From NCBI GenBank assembly GCA_037783415.1, contig JAZGTN010000117.1, forward strand, positions 1,116,001 to 1,180,000: a DNA stretch of 64,000 nucleotides. Reading direction: 5' to 3'. The number at the start of each line of letters is the position of its first letter. The stretch's first letter is position 1. The notes beneath the pieces are model-generated. The model ran no database searches and was not told the DNA's origin. It saw only the letters and a program-made list of their open reading frames with translations. The stretch comes from Leptasterias polaris (Eukaryota > Echinodermata > Asteroidea > Forcipulatida > Asteriidae). A program made the position numbers and the translations under genes. Of this stretch, positions 1-11,545 are shown piece after piece.

Positions 1-2639
1 ATTTTTTCCAGTTATAGACTCCTTGGGCATTAGAGATTAGCCTTTGGTAACCTTGACCCCATGTTGACGTTTACTTCCGGTCTTAACAGGAAGCTCAAAA
101 TTTGAGATAATCATATCTCCTGAACCACATGACATAAGGTCGTAATGTTTGTGATTTCTTGTTAATTGTTAAAACATTTTTATGAATCAGAAAAACCGGA
201 ACAGCTTCGTGTTTGTCCACAAACACCTAATTTCTAGTTTATATCTAATTTACCTTTTGAACTTTGTTATAAAAAATCCCTTTTTTATAGTATTCTTTTA
301 CCTGAACAAGATCTTTTTAACTAGCTAAAGCATTTGAAAATTGAGTGATTAACTTTCTCAATCAATACAAGTTGACACAAGGAATATTTCTTTATAACCA
401 TTAATACATCATTCATCCAATCAATCAATAACTTCAAGTAAAAACTGACAGTTGTCTTCCTGAAGACTGTTGTCTCAAGTTAGTCCTTTAACTTAGGATG
501 TAAATGCTGAAGAAGTGTTAGAATTTGTGAAGTAATTTTATAAAATTACAGACAACTTTATTTTTTATATGCACTAATTGATTTGTTGATATTCTCATTC
601 AGGCAAATCAAATTTGATATTGCTAAAAATAAACAAAGGTATACGTACTTAAGGTAAAATTTGAGCAAGAAATGAAATGCTTTAAAATGAAGTCAACACT
701 GATGGCTCATACGATTCCAAGGTCTAGGTAATATTTTACAACTTCATTTGCAAGCCAGCACAAGTCACATGTTGGAGATCAAGCATTGGTTGTGCGATGG
801 TTAGATTGGGGGTGCTGTGGTTCACTAAGTTCGGAATTGTTAGTAGCATAAAACTCTGAACCTGCAAAAGGTATCACCACTGGCCAGGGTAATAGCTGGT
901 TGTTGGTTTTAAAGGTGCATCAGGCTTCTCTACAGAAGAGCATGGTTCTGCTGTTTTTACAAATGGTGGTAGTCTCTAATATTAGCCATGGGATTAGGGA
1001 CCACATTAGTATGGGTATGAGACTGCCCTGGTTCTCGTTGAGGTGGACCCTTCCGAAAGACAAGTGCAATACCTCTTATGGTCTCAGAAAGCCCATGGAG
1101 CTGTAATCAAACCTTACCAGGATTATTGGCAGAATTGAAATTTATCAGATTAACAAATGATTTTTTTTTGTAAATCGGAAGGTTTACTTATTTGCCAAAA
1201 AGTTGTCCTTCAAAAATGAGGTACTGTAAGCACCGGAAGGTTAGCATACATTTACGTCTGCTTACTGTTTATGAAATGGAAATTTGCAAGCGATAACAAT
1301 TGAGAGAACTCGTTTTCCTTAAATTTATGAAACTGGGCCCGATTTCATAGAGCTGCTGAACTGCCGATTTTGTGCTTAATGTGCAAGACAGTTGTTCTGC
1401 AAAACCTAGTTTCTATTTGTCAAATGAATTTTACATGCACAAAATCCATGATCAATTTATTTGAAACTTCACTGCCTAATTAGATGAAATTTGCTTTGCT
1501 GTGTGTCTACTTCAAACAAGTTATTTGAAATCAATTTTCCAAAAACTAAAAGCACTATTTGCAGACATAGAGGTCCAGAATGAACAACACAATTTATTCC
1601 TAAAAAGTTTCAAATGTTTTTATCTTTTCTGTGCAGGCTTCCGTACCATTTAACATTCTTAAATTGACTAATTAAAATTATTATTTAACTATTATATTAT
1701 CTATAGTTGTTTGTTTAAAGTTGTGAAATAAAATGATTCTTTGAAAATAGCAAGAAATTGATTTCACTCCATCACTTTGAGTGCATATTGTCTGTTATAT
1801 GTGGTTAAATGTAGTCTTAACTCATTGTATTGAGCAAACCTATTTGCATTCTGTTTTTGCAACACCTTTTGGAGAATAAGTTTTACTACTATTTATATTT
1901 TTTATTAGATTTTGAAAATAGAGTTAACTTGGGTGATCACCTTTCAAAGTCTTTTAATCCCAACCCACACCTAATTATAATACTAATATCAATTTTTAAA
2001 TTAAAAACAAAACCCCAAACACAACAGTTCGTCAATAGAGGGCTGTACATGCATGTTTTCTTTCCTACTGCATAAGATGAAATCCAACCTGCAAATAAAA
2101 TAATCTGGTCCCATTTAGTAAAATCAGTAAAACTAGTAAAACCAACAAAGATGACTACATGAAAAGAAAGTTTTAAGTGTAAAAAATAAAATAAAAAAAA
2201 AAATAAAAAAAAAACTTTTAAAAGAAAATTCAGTAAATAGGGTCTGTAATCTTTTTAGCATGAAAAAGTAACATCCCTTTATATAAATTTGAAAATACCC
2301 TCCATTCTCTAAATCCAAAAAGTAGCGTATTTTTAATACATTACATAGGCACTACTTTATCTCTCAACTTAAATAAATAAAAACAAATTACCACCTGAAT
2401 GTTAAATGAACTACACCTTTAAACTATTTCATAAAGAATGGTGTCTCATTTAATATAAAACCTATCTTACCTTTAAATCAAACTTTAATAATTAACAAGT
2501 TCTATCCAAAAACGTCAATCCCTTTACATTAAGTTGCAAAACATGATAACTAAACTTTTAATACAAAATAAACCAAATCCTTAAAATCAATTTGCAAGGT
2601 ACAGTCATTCCTTCAATTCAATAATAGTGCTCCTTTAAT
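1..2639. other. AT-rich stretch, no gene seen
   Basis: Open frames here are short, lack splice-site context and resemble no family I know. The stretch is AT-rich with homopolymer runs. The only recognisable piece is a fragment of a dispersed repeat near 1225-1400, listed separately. Confidence 0.6.
1225..1400. repeat. Fragment of the GGGCCC-ended dispersed repeat
   Basis: The stretch around 1336-1365 reads GGGCCCGATTTCATAGAGCT, and the flanking part has GCTTACTG and GGAAGGTTAGCAT words. The same words occur at 15379-15653, where the element has both inverted ends. This copy is diverged and incomplete. I recognise the end sequence as typical of repeats in echinoderm genomes, from memory only. 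Confidence 0.5.
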
Positions 2640-4640
2640 AAATTCTATGATGAGGGCCCTTAAAACTCCACCCCATAGGCCTGGTCAGCTAATTGCTTAC
2701 TGCCAGTGAATGATCACATCCAGCTTGCTAACTACCACCCAAAGGCATCCCCTTCCTTAACCCCTGTCCAACTTGCTAACTGCACTCCAACCATCCCCTA
2801 CCCTACCCCAAGTCAGCTTGCTAACTCCCACACAAAACTTCCCTACCCTACCCCTAGTAATCAGCCCTGTGCAACTTGCTAATCTGCAATCTGACCACCC
2901 CCTACACCACCCCAAGTCATTAGCAGCTTGCCTACTGCCACCCAACCATCCAACCCGACCCCAAGTCATCAGCCCTGTCCAAATTGCTAACTGTCACCCA
3001 ACCATCCCCAACCCTACCCCCAAGTCAGCAGCCTTGTGCAACTTGCTAACTGCAATCTAACCATCCCCTACACACCGTCAAGTCATAAGCCCTGTCAAAC
3101 TTTCTAACTGCACTCCATCCAACCATCCCCTACCCTAACCCCAAGTCATCAGCCCTGTCCAACTTGCTTACTGCACCCCAACCATCCCCTACCCTACCCC
3201 CAAGTCATAAGCCCTGTCAAACTTGCTAGTAAGCAAGTACCCTCCAACCATCCCCTACCATACCCCCCAGTTATCAGCCCTGTCAAACTTGCTAACTGCA
3301 CTCCAACCATCCCCTATACACTAACCCCAAGTCATAAGCCCTGTCAAACTTGCTAACTGCACTCCAACCATCCCCTACCATACCCACCATCCCATACCAT
3401 ACCCCCAAGTCATCAGCTCTGTCAAACTTGCCTACTGCCACCCCACCATCAACAGTCATAAGCCATGTCAAACATGCTTACTGCATGTCAAACATGCTTA
3501 CTGCACTCCAACCATCCCCTACCATACCCCCAAGTCATCAGCTCTGTCCGACTTGCTTACTGCTACCCAACCATCCCACCCTACCCCCAAGTCATCAGTC
3601 CTGTTCAACTTGCTAACTGCACTCCAACCATCCCCTACCCAATCCCATGTTATCAGCCCCGACCAGGTTGCTACTACCACCCAAAACATCCCCTACCCTA
3701 CCCCCAAGTAATCAGCCCTGTCAAACTTGCTAACTGCACTTCATCCAACCATCCCCTATACCCCCCCCCCCCCAAGTCATAAGCCCTGTCTAACTTGCTA
3801 ACTGCACTTCATCCAACCATCCCCTACCCTAACCCCAAGTCATCAGCCCTGTCCAACTTGCTAACTGCACTCCAACCATCCCCGACCAGCTTGCTAACTA
3901 CCACCCAAAACATCCCCTACCCTACCCCCAAGTAATCAGCCCTGTCAAACTTGCTAACTGCACTTCATCCAACCATCCCCTATACCCCCCCCCCCCCAAG
4001 TCATAAGCCCTGTCTAACTTGCTAACTGCACTTCATCCAACCATCCCCTACCCTAACCCCAAGTCATCAGCCCTGTCCAACTTGCTAACTGCACTCCAAC
4101 CATCCCCGACCAGCTTGCTAACTACCACCCAAAACATCCCCTACCCTACCCCCAAGTTATCAGCCTTGTGCAACTTGCTATCTGCAATCTAACCACCCCC
4201 AAGTCATAAGCCCTGTCTAACTTGCTAACTGCACTCCATCCAACCATCCCCTATGCTAACCCCAAGTCATCAGCCCTGTCCAACTTGCTAACTGCACTCC
4301 AACTATCCCCTACCCAACCCCAATTCATCAGCCCCGACCAGCTTGCTAACTACCATCCAAAACATCCCCTACCCTACCCCCAAGAAATCAGCCTTGTGCA
4401 ACTTGCTATCTGCAATCTAACCACCCCAAGTCATTAGCAGCTTGCCTACTGCCACCCAAATTGCTAACTGCCACCCAACCATCCCCAACCCTACCCCCAA
4501 GTCATAAGCTCTGTCAAACTTCCCTACTGCCACCCCACCATCACCAGTCATAAGCCATGTCAAACATGCTTAGTGCACTACAACCATCCCCTACCATACC
4601 CCCAAGTCATCAGCTCTGTCCAGCCACCAGTTCTTCCCCA
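2640..4640. repeat. Minisatellite of about 58 bp with a 224-bp higher-order unit
   Basis: About 2 kb is built from variants of a C-rich unit containing CAAGTCATCAGCCCTGTC, AACTTGCTAACTGCA and CCAACCATCCCCTACCC. Units are roughly 55-60 bp with many substitutions and C-tract length changes. Part of the array is organised at a higher level: the AAAACATCCCC variant recurs at 3683, 3907, 4131 and 4359, that is at steps of 224, 224 and 228 bp. Open frames inside are a by-product of low stop-codon density in C-rich repeats and are not genes. Confidence 0.9.
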
Positions 4641-4852
4641 CCCTCGGCCAGCCCTCATCAGCAGCCCAACCCTAGTGACTGCCATATAGCCATCCAGCCC
4701 CTCAGTCCCAAACATTTTGAGCCACCAAGGCCCTTGGTCAACCCTCAGATCAGCCAAAAATCCAAGGCTCGAGCCAGGGAAAACTTTTGGTGAAATTTTT
4801 TCTAAGTCGGGCCATTCTAATATTCATCAGATCAAAAATCGTATGATTTTCA

Positions 4853-4925
4853 TGAAAGCTCAGTAGCAGAGTGGTAAGGGATAGAGGCTACAGAGCTAGA
4901 GGTGCCAGGTTCAAGCCCTACCCAT
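4853..4925 (+). repeat. tRNA-like SINE head, plus strand
   Basis: An A-box-like TAGCAGAGTGGTAAGGG is followed about 35 nt later by a B-box-like GGTTCAAGCCC, the internal polymerase III promoter layout of tRNAs. No cloverleaf with a paired acceptor stem can be formed, so this is a tRNA-derived SINE head or tRNA pseudogene. Confidence 0.5.
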
Positions 4926-4970
4926 TTTTTCCAGAAATATAAAAAAAATCTTATTTTACTGGTAAAAAAG

Positions 4971-5045
4971 GGATCCCACCAGGATTTGAACCCCCGAGCT
5001 CACAGCCCCAGAATTCTGGGAGCTGTGAGCTAGACCGCTAGGCCA
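4971..5045 (-). repeat. tRNA-like SINE head, minus strand
   Basis: On the minus strand TGGCCTAGCGGTCTAG (A-box-like) precedes GGGTTCAAATCC (B box). Between them lies a long palindrome, GCTCACAGC then CCCAGAATTCTGGG then GCTGTGAGC, where a tRNA would have its anticodon arm. It faces the plus-strand tRNA-like piece 46 bp away. A functional tRNA is unlikely because the acceptor ends do not pair. Confidence 0.5.
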
Positions 5046-5127
5046 AATCATCGCTTAAAAAAAATTGCTCGGACGTTATATATAAACCTTAGGATGGGTG
5101 GGTCAAAAAAAAATTTAATGCACCCTT

Positions 5128-5140
5128 TGACCTATGACCT
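5128..5140 (-). promoter_or_regulatory. DR1-type nuclear receptor site
   Basis: The minus strand reads AGGTCA-T-AGGTCA, two perfect half-sites separated by one base, the textbook DR1 layout bound by HNF4/RXR-class receptors. It sits 80 bp beyond the SINE heads and no promoter is evident nearby, so function is unproven. A 13-bp match can arise by chance. Confidence 0.3.
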
Positions 5141-5450
5141 TTGCTCGAGACAGAAAATGAAGAAGAAAAGGCAAACTGTTTCCTGTGGTGTTTACAAGTA
5201 ATTTATTTGTATCATGTACAAAAATACCAAAAAAAACTAACAAAAACTTAAACTGATGTGTTTAACAAATGATAAATTATATAATTAACAAAATACGAGT
5301 AACAAAATAAAATCTTTTGCAAGGATATGCTCTATTTAAACAAACCTGATTTAATAATACGTAATGACAAACTTAATGTAATTAAATTACTTGTTTTCCT
5401 TGTCAAAAGCCTAAATCAAGAAAGTTATTCATTTCATAAACTAACATTCT

Positions 5451-5608
5451 GACATTTCCCTTCAATACCCCCCCCCCACCCCCAAGTTATTAAATTAGAA
5501 CTATACATTTTACATTATCCAGAACACCGACATTTCCCTTCAATACCCCCCCCCCCCCCCCCCAAGTTATTACATTAGAACTATACATTTTACATTATCC
5601 AGAACACC
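5451..5608. repeat. 78-bp tandem duplication with C tract
   Basis: GACATTTCCCTTCAATAC followed by a C run and AAGTTATTA..TTAGAACTATACAT occurs at 5451 and again at 5529. The two copies are nearly identical apart from the C-tract length, so the duplication is recent. Confidence 0.85.
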
Positions 5609-8231
5609 AATAATAATTTCAGTATTTTTGACATGAAACAAATTAACTGTAACTTAATGTATTGATTACCAACTATACATTTTGAATTCAGTACATTTCC
5701 GTATCATTGCGATCTTTGAAAAACACAAATTTAATTATATTCATAGTAACTGAGATAATTTAGATTTCCATATCCCATGTAAGTAATATAAAGTACATTC
5801 AAGGCAAGGCTGCCTTTTTTCATGGTTTTAATCGGGTGCATAATTAAGTTATACTTTTGTTGGCGACCACAGCCATTTAAAAATAGAAATGGTTGTATTT
5901 TGTTTTGACGAAGAAAAACATTATTTACTATAGCTCGTTTTTGTGCCAGGTAGCAATTCAGTTGGCTTTTAAATAACTTATTTAAATACCAATAATTCAG
6001 GCAAATTTCAGATGTCACATTAAAAAAGTGTAGAGAGTATAACTTTTAAACATTTGATGAAAAAAATTCAAGAAAAAGTTACACAACATTTTGTATTTGA
6101 GTTTAACCATATGCAAGTGCAGTTAATGTTAAATGTTCACCTTTTCAAAGCTTAATCTTGTCTGTAATAATGATGATTGGAAATAAAGTATACATGTAGA
6201 CCTACTAGGAGCATCTAAATTATTATTATTATTTAAAATATCATTACTAAACACCACCAGAGGTTAGAGAAATTTGTACAATATGGTAATTTTCATATCA
6301 TTTGCATTTGATCAAAATAAATTAATAATTGTTTGATGTTAGAAAGTGATATATTGATGATAGTTTCAATAACATTATTAATCTACATGTAGGCCTACCT
6401 ACTAGAACTAGAACTAGGCACCTGCATATGGTGATTAAATTTGTTTCATATACAGACAAAATAAAATACTTATTAACTACTGTATTGATTGTAAATAATA
6501 ATTCAGACTGGTTAGCCTTTAAGCAGGCCACCATTTAACCCTCATCTTATGCCCACCTCCTACATTCTATACCTGACCAGTAATTGTGAGAAATGAATGC
6601 AACATTAAAGTATCAAACTTGTGAACAATAAACATATAAACTTGAATGAAGGAAAAATTCCCAACTACTGCTTCTTGGGAGTTAGGTATTAGCCTAGCTT
6701 AGATTAGTCCTTAGAAAAGTCATGTTAAACATGATAATTATATATGTGTTATATTTTATGGTAATTTAAATTAGTAAATAGTGACTTTAAGACAAAACAA
6801 TTTGAGCTAATTTGAATGTTAAATTTGTATTGACTGGCTATATGTCCAGTATAAGTTAGTGTTGTAAAACATATTGTCACCTACATTGGAAAACATTCAC
6901 TTGTTAGCCTCAGAAGGGTTAATATAAATTTTAGTCAAATTATTTATGGTAGTAATATGCGTCACATAAACATTACTTAATTTGTTATTAATTATTGTGT
7001 GTTAAATAACCCCTCATCGCCCCACCTCAAGTGCATTTAATTATTTCAAAATAATAATAATACTTCTAAAATTAACAAATTCTAAAATTAATTTCAACTA
7101 TTTATTATAATGTACATGTCATGTTTATATTCCATGTAATTCTTTATTCCTCCCCCCCCCCCCCTCCCTAGTACATGTGATTAATTCCGATTAATAATGT
7201 TTCTTAGTTAAACAAATACATTTATTTTATCCATGTATTCTAATACATGTCATGTCATTGTTACTCAAAACTCTTTAAGCTTTAATCCCACTCCCTGGTG
7301 CATTTATTTATTTCAGAATAATATTTAGATATATTTCAACCATTTATTCTAATATATATGCCATGTTAATATTACCTATAATTTGGTTTTCTTTAACCCC
7401 CCCCCCCATGCATAATAGAGCTTTTTAAATAGATAAACATATCATCAACAATGTAAATGACCTCAATTGAGATTAATATACTTTATTGGGGGTGTAAATT
7501 AACATGACAACTTGATTTAATTTGTTAATATAAGTCTTTTAAATAATGTAAAATATAATTTAGTTAATGAATGTTAGTAAGTGAAACTACATTACCTTCA
7601 GTGACACACTATAATTATATCAAGAGATTTGATTATTTTAGTTGAAGTAGTAAGTGATTAGTATGGTTCATGGTTTTGAAGTAATTGGACTTGGTAAAAT
7701 ATCCTCTCACTAACACGCTAATAATAATACCTAGAATGGGGTTAGTCAGTTTTCATTAAACCATAGACGCTATTCGTGTTAAGAAATAAAATATACATTT
7801 TTCTTTCTTAGACTTTCAATTAATAAAACCAGAATGAGATGGATACCGAATAAATAATTTTCATTTTATTGGAGAGATCTTCTGTCAACAAAGCCCCCCC
7901 CCCCCACTAAACATTATTACTTTTTAAAGCACAACCAAGAATGCCAGCCAACTGTATTTAACAGTCTTACAGGTGACGACCTGTAAACAAAGGTGTCCTC
8001 TTGCTACACAAGACCAACATTTAAATTAATATTTGTAAAGATGCTGGGCAGATTGTATCTAAAGACTCTGTGAGAAACGAGATTATTCTGGACTCAACTC
8101 CACGTGTGTTTTATTAAGGACTCCTGACATGTCTCAGCTATACATGTTATGCAAAGGGCGCCACCTCTTGGTGGTTGTTATACATAGGAAGTACTGGGTA
8201 TCATGTTACAATATTTGTAGAGTTTCTTCAA
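5609..8231. other. AT-rich stretch with degenerate tandem repeats, no gene seen
   Basis: No exon with splice context was found. Between about 7018 and 7410 an approximately 110-135 bp degenerate unit repeats, marked by TTATTCTAAT..ACATGTCATG words near 7100, 7231 and 7339, and by C runs. The rest is unstructured AT-rich sequence. Confidence 0.55.
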
Positions 8232-8280
8232 CGCACGATAACAAATTGTACGCACGATAACAAATTGTACGCACGATAAC
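8232..8280. repeat. 19-bp tandem repeat, 2.6 copies
   Basis: The unit CGCACGATAACAAATTGTA occurs twice exactly and a third time for its first 11 bases. Confidence 0.85.
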
Positions 8281-8699
8281 TTCACGTCCACATTAGCAGC
8301 CGCCTTGTTTCTGTATTTCATTATTTTAATATATTAAACACATGATGTGTAGAATACTTTCAGCAAAGTTATTATTAGATTTGGACTATTGCAAAATAAA
8401 ATTGACCAACTTTAAAATATAAAAAAACAAGAAATGTAAGGCTTTTCAGAACCACTCAGCTGCACAAAAACCCTGTGTTTATATTTTCTCAACTTAAATC
8501 CAATTCCTTTTCATACATAAGTTTACTTATTGTATACCCTAACCTTGTCAATAATAAAAACCCTTTAAACATCTCAACTTTGTTTATGAATGTATCCCTT
8601 CTTAAAGTGTAGGCTATAGTGTGTATTGAAAACTTTGTTCAGACAAACAAGCATTCAGTTAAAAAAAATAAGATGACATTTTATACTTCCAGGTATCAT

Positions 8700-8727
8700 A
8701 GGGGAGAGGTTACCAGCACGTCACCCT
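8700..8727 (+). other. Structured motif, copy 1 of 6
   Basis: AGGG, then GAGAGGTTACCAGCAC, then GTCACCCT. The closing AGGG/CCCT pairs, but unlike some other copies there is no clear partner for GTTACCAG downstream. The motif is described in the findings. Confidence 0.6.
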
Positions 8728-8866
8728 GTTCCAATACCATTATGCAAGTATGATAGTAGGCTGCAGTAGTTAAAATCTCCATGTCAATATTCAACTGGGT
8801 AGTTTTCCTGAGGTCAATACATTGCGAAGGTACTCTAACATAGAGATGTTCCAATACAAATGAAGA

Positions 8867-8908
8867 ACAAGGGGAGAGGTTACCAGCACTTCACCCTTGT
8901 CTCTGGTG
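8867..8908 (+). other. Structured motif, copy 2 of 6
   Basis: The closing stem is ACAAGGG with CCCTTGT (7 bp), enclosing GAGAGGTTACCAGCACTTCA. Downstream CTGGTG at 8903-8908 can pair with TACCAG of the enclosed segment (one G-U), which would give a pseudoknot order a-b-a'-b'. Confidence 0.65.
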
Positions 8909-9121
8909 GTACACAAGCAAGACTGATGTCATATAGAAGCCTACACATTTATTTCTAACAATGACTAGATGGCACTAGTCTAAAAGTTGAGAACCAAACA
9001 GCTCTTTTCCAAGCAAAAAATCTTTCAAAAGAGATTCATTAAAAATCAGATGAACAATTAAAATTGTGGTTTTGGAGATGATCAACAATGAGCGACTTAA
9101 AAACTCAAATAAACAGTAGAC

Positions 9122-9155
9122 TTAAAGGGGAGAGGTTACCTGCACATCACCCTTT
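9122..9155 (+). other. Structured motif, copy 3 of 6
   Basis: AAAGGG pairs with CCCTTT around GAGAGGTTACCTGCACATCA. The conserved A of ACCAG is T here, and no downstream partner for the second stem is visible. Confidence 0.6.
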
Positions 9156-9251
9156 TTAATTGATCTTTCATTGTACCGACAAAGAGCATGTTCTCCTCAG
9201 ACTCCACTGTTTAAACGATTGGTTAAGGATCCTTATTTCACTAGGCTTTGG

Positions 9252-9301
9252 TAATGGGGACAGGTTACCAGCACATCACCCTTATTGCTCCATCATGTAA
9301 C
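9252..9301 (+). other. Structured motif, copy 4 of 6
   Basis: The core ACAGGTTACCAGCACATCACCC is preceded by TAATGGGG and followed by TTATTG. The closing stem is imperfect (GGG/CCC plus AAT/ATT around a bulge). GTAAC at 9297-9301 can pair with GTTAC of the core. Confidence 0.55.
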
Positions 9302-9309
9302 AATGATCA

Positions 9310-10240
9310 AGATTCTATGACTGATTTTCTTGAGAATCCTGCAGTGAGTCGAGTTGATTCTTCAGTAGCAAATCTTGGCAGAAGAGATGTACTCAACATA
9401 GCTATAAAGCACATAATCGTCAGGCCAGAAGGTGATAGTAACCAGGTGATGAGAATTACCCGAAGCAGCACGTGAATGAACAGATACATTGATTTGCAAA
9501 TCATATCAAGTTTGAGTTACTTTCCAAGGAATATAATATGCCATGAGGTGGCAAGAATAACAGCATCAATTTTCTAGCTTCTATTTACATGATAGACAAT
9601 GTGAGTCTGATAATGGTGCAAGTGCACGAAGGTTGTCTTAATGTATCCAGTTCAGCAGAACATAATTAGCATAAAACAAGTCAAGTCCTGTTCCAGCTGA
9701 TATATCTTGTTGTGTTGTAGGCCGTCAAATGAATTTTCTTCATTAATAAAGCCGTCTTCATCCAGTGTTATGATTAAGCACTCCAACTCTACTCAGTGCA
9801 GTTCTTGACCATTCGCTCCAATGTATTCCAGTTAAACCTTAACTTAGATGACAAACTTTAAGAACACGACTGAACTTTTTCATATATAACTTATACTTAA
9901 AGATTAAAATAGTTGAAGTTCAAAATGTTTGGTCAAACTGTGGTGAAGAAAATGGTGAGCAGACTCTGATAAAAGCAAGAAGATTGTCTCTCGGTCCATG
10001 TTGATAAAAATATAAAAATATAACTTCCCCTTTTTAGGGGTGGTATTGGCAAGGCGGTCCAATCAATTAAGCTCATCTTTAAATTATAGTTCTCTATTGA
10101 GCAGTAGGAGTTGATTAAATTTTAATATATGAATGGCTCTCTGAGATTGTCTCTTGTGTTAGGCCTACTGTTATTAGAAAAGCCGTTAGAGCTCTGTTAT
10201 TGAGACATTCTCTTAAGTTGGTGCTGAATTTTACGTAGTA
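9310..10240. other. No gene seen
   Basis: This stretch has no recognisable exon, repeat or RNA gene. Short open frames at 9248-9504 overlap each other on both strands and carry no known domain. Confidence 0.5.
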
Positions 10241-10244
10241 TTTG

Positions 10245-10760
10245 CGTTGTTCCATGATGTAGTAAAATGGCACTGACTAGCAAGGCATTTGTGTTGCTCC
10301 GTGTAGTAAGACCGCACTGACATTGTGTTGTGTTGCTCCGTGTAGTAAGACTGCACTGACTTTGTGTTGTGTTGCTCCATAAGACGACACTGACTAGCGA
10401 GGCATTTGTGTTGCTTCATAAGATGACACTGACTAGCGAGGCATTTGTGTTGCTTCATAAGATGACACTGACTAGCGAGGCATTTGTGATGCTCCATAAG
10501 ATGACACTGACTAGCGAGGCATTTGTGTTGCTTCATAAGATGACACTGACTAGCGAGGCATTTGTGTTGCTTCATAAGATGACACTGACTAGCGAGGCAT
10601 TTGTGTTGCTCCATAAGATGACACTACTAGAGAGGCATTTGTGTTGCTTCATGAGATGACACTGACTAGCTAGGTATTTGGGTTACTCTATGATGTAGTG
10701 AGCTAGCGAGGCATTTGTGTTGCTCCATGATGTAGTAAGATGGCACTGACGACCAAGGTA
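10245..10760. repeat. 39-bp minisatellite, about nine to ten units
   Basis: The unit contains CATAAGATGACACTGACTAG, then CGAGGCATTTGTGTTGCTT. The central units are almost identical, and outer units are diverged (ATGATGTAGTAAGATGG variants). Because 39 is a multiple of three, both strands stay open with a 13-residue periodic translation. I treat this as a consequence of the repeat, since no start, splice or codon evidence supports a protein. Confidence 0.9.
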
Positions 10761-10908
10761 TTTGTGTCGAAAACAATCACAACATTATCCTCAATTATCA
10801 CAATATTGCTTACAACGTTAACACTAAAATAAGACATTTCAAGCAATCATTTATTGAAGCTGGAAATCACGGCATTCCCTTAAACAAATTTTGAATCTAA
10901 GAAATACT

Positions 10909-10970
10909 TGAGGGGAGAGGTTACTAGCACAGTCACCCTCAGCCATCATCCTCAGCATGTGGCTAGTAAC
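10909..10970 (+). other. Structured motif, copy 5 of 6
   Basis: The closing stem is TGAGGG with CCCTCA. The core reads GAGGTTACTAGCAC, with T where other copies have C. Downstream GCTAGTAAC (10962-10970) is the exact complement of this variant GTTACTAGC (10920-10928), so the second stem keeps pairing despite the change. Confidence 0.7.
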
Positions 10971-11011
10971 TTGACATGATAGGAAAGATCATCGGACCTA
11001 AAAAAAACACT

Positions 11012-11063
11012 TGAGGGTAGAGGTTACCAGCACATAACCCTCAGTCAGTATCCTCCTGGTAAC
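11012..11063 (+). other. Structured motif, copy 6 of 6
   Basis: TGAGGG (11012-11017) pairs with CCCTCA (11038-11043). GTTACCAG (11023-11030) pairs exactly with CTGGTAAC (11056-11063). The order of the four strands is that of an H-type pseudoknot. Confidence 0.7.
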
Positions 11064-11184
11064 ATTTTTATCATTAATTATCACCTTAGTAGGAAGTTTG
11101 TTTTCAATAGACATTTAACAACGAAACCATAAATACAAATTTAAGTTTTGACTTTTTTATTACAGCTATAGGCCTACGTACACG

Positions 11185-11545
11185 TTCATGAGTCCATGAA
11201 TGTCTTTGACAGTTCTTTTCTGAATAATCTTGTCTCCAAAGATCCTCATGGTAATTACCCGTTACTTCAATAGTAACTGTTGATAAAAATTGTCCTAGGA
11301 AAGTTTCTTGTGTTGATGAACAATGTCTTCAAAAAGCTCTTGCATTGATGAACTTTGTCTTGGACAGTTCTTGTGTTGATTGATGATCATTGTCTTTGGA
11401 AAGAGTGTCTCGGAAAATCCTCTTGGAAAGTTTTTTTGATGATGAACATCATCTTAGGAAAGTCCTTGTGTTGAACACTTCATAGCTCTTATTTTGAACA
11501 GTCTTGTCTCCAAAAGGTCCTTGTGTTGATAATCCATAACTTGAC
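11185..11545. repeat. Degenerate tandem repeat, unit about 45-60 bp
   Basis: Words TTGTCTTGGA, AAAGTCCTTGTGTTGAT and GATGAACA recur about seven times with many changes. No open frame is maintained. Confidence 0.6.

Noticed and set aside
2757..3782. Open frames inside the C-rich minisatellite
   Set aside because: Both strands are open because of base composition and repeats. No domain, start context or splice sites.
4971..5045. Functional tRNA gene
   Set aside because: The B box is good, but the acceptor ends do not pair and the anticodon arm is replaced by a long palindrome.
8232..8280. CRISPR-like direct repeats
   Set aside because: The 19-bp units are directly adjacent with no spacers, and the genome is eukaryotic.
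10231..10659. Cys/His-rich 127-codon frame
   Set aside because: It is a translation of the 39-bp minisatellite, mirrored by an equally long frame on the other strand.
8700..11063. HDV-like or hammerhead ribozyme for the six-copy motif
   Set aside because: Hammerhead core words (CTGATGA, GAAA) and the HDV-like catalytic segments are absent, so I do not name a ribozyme class.
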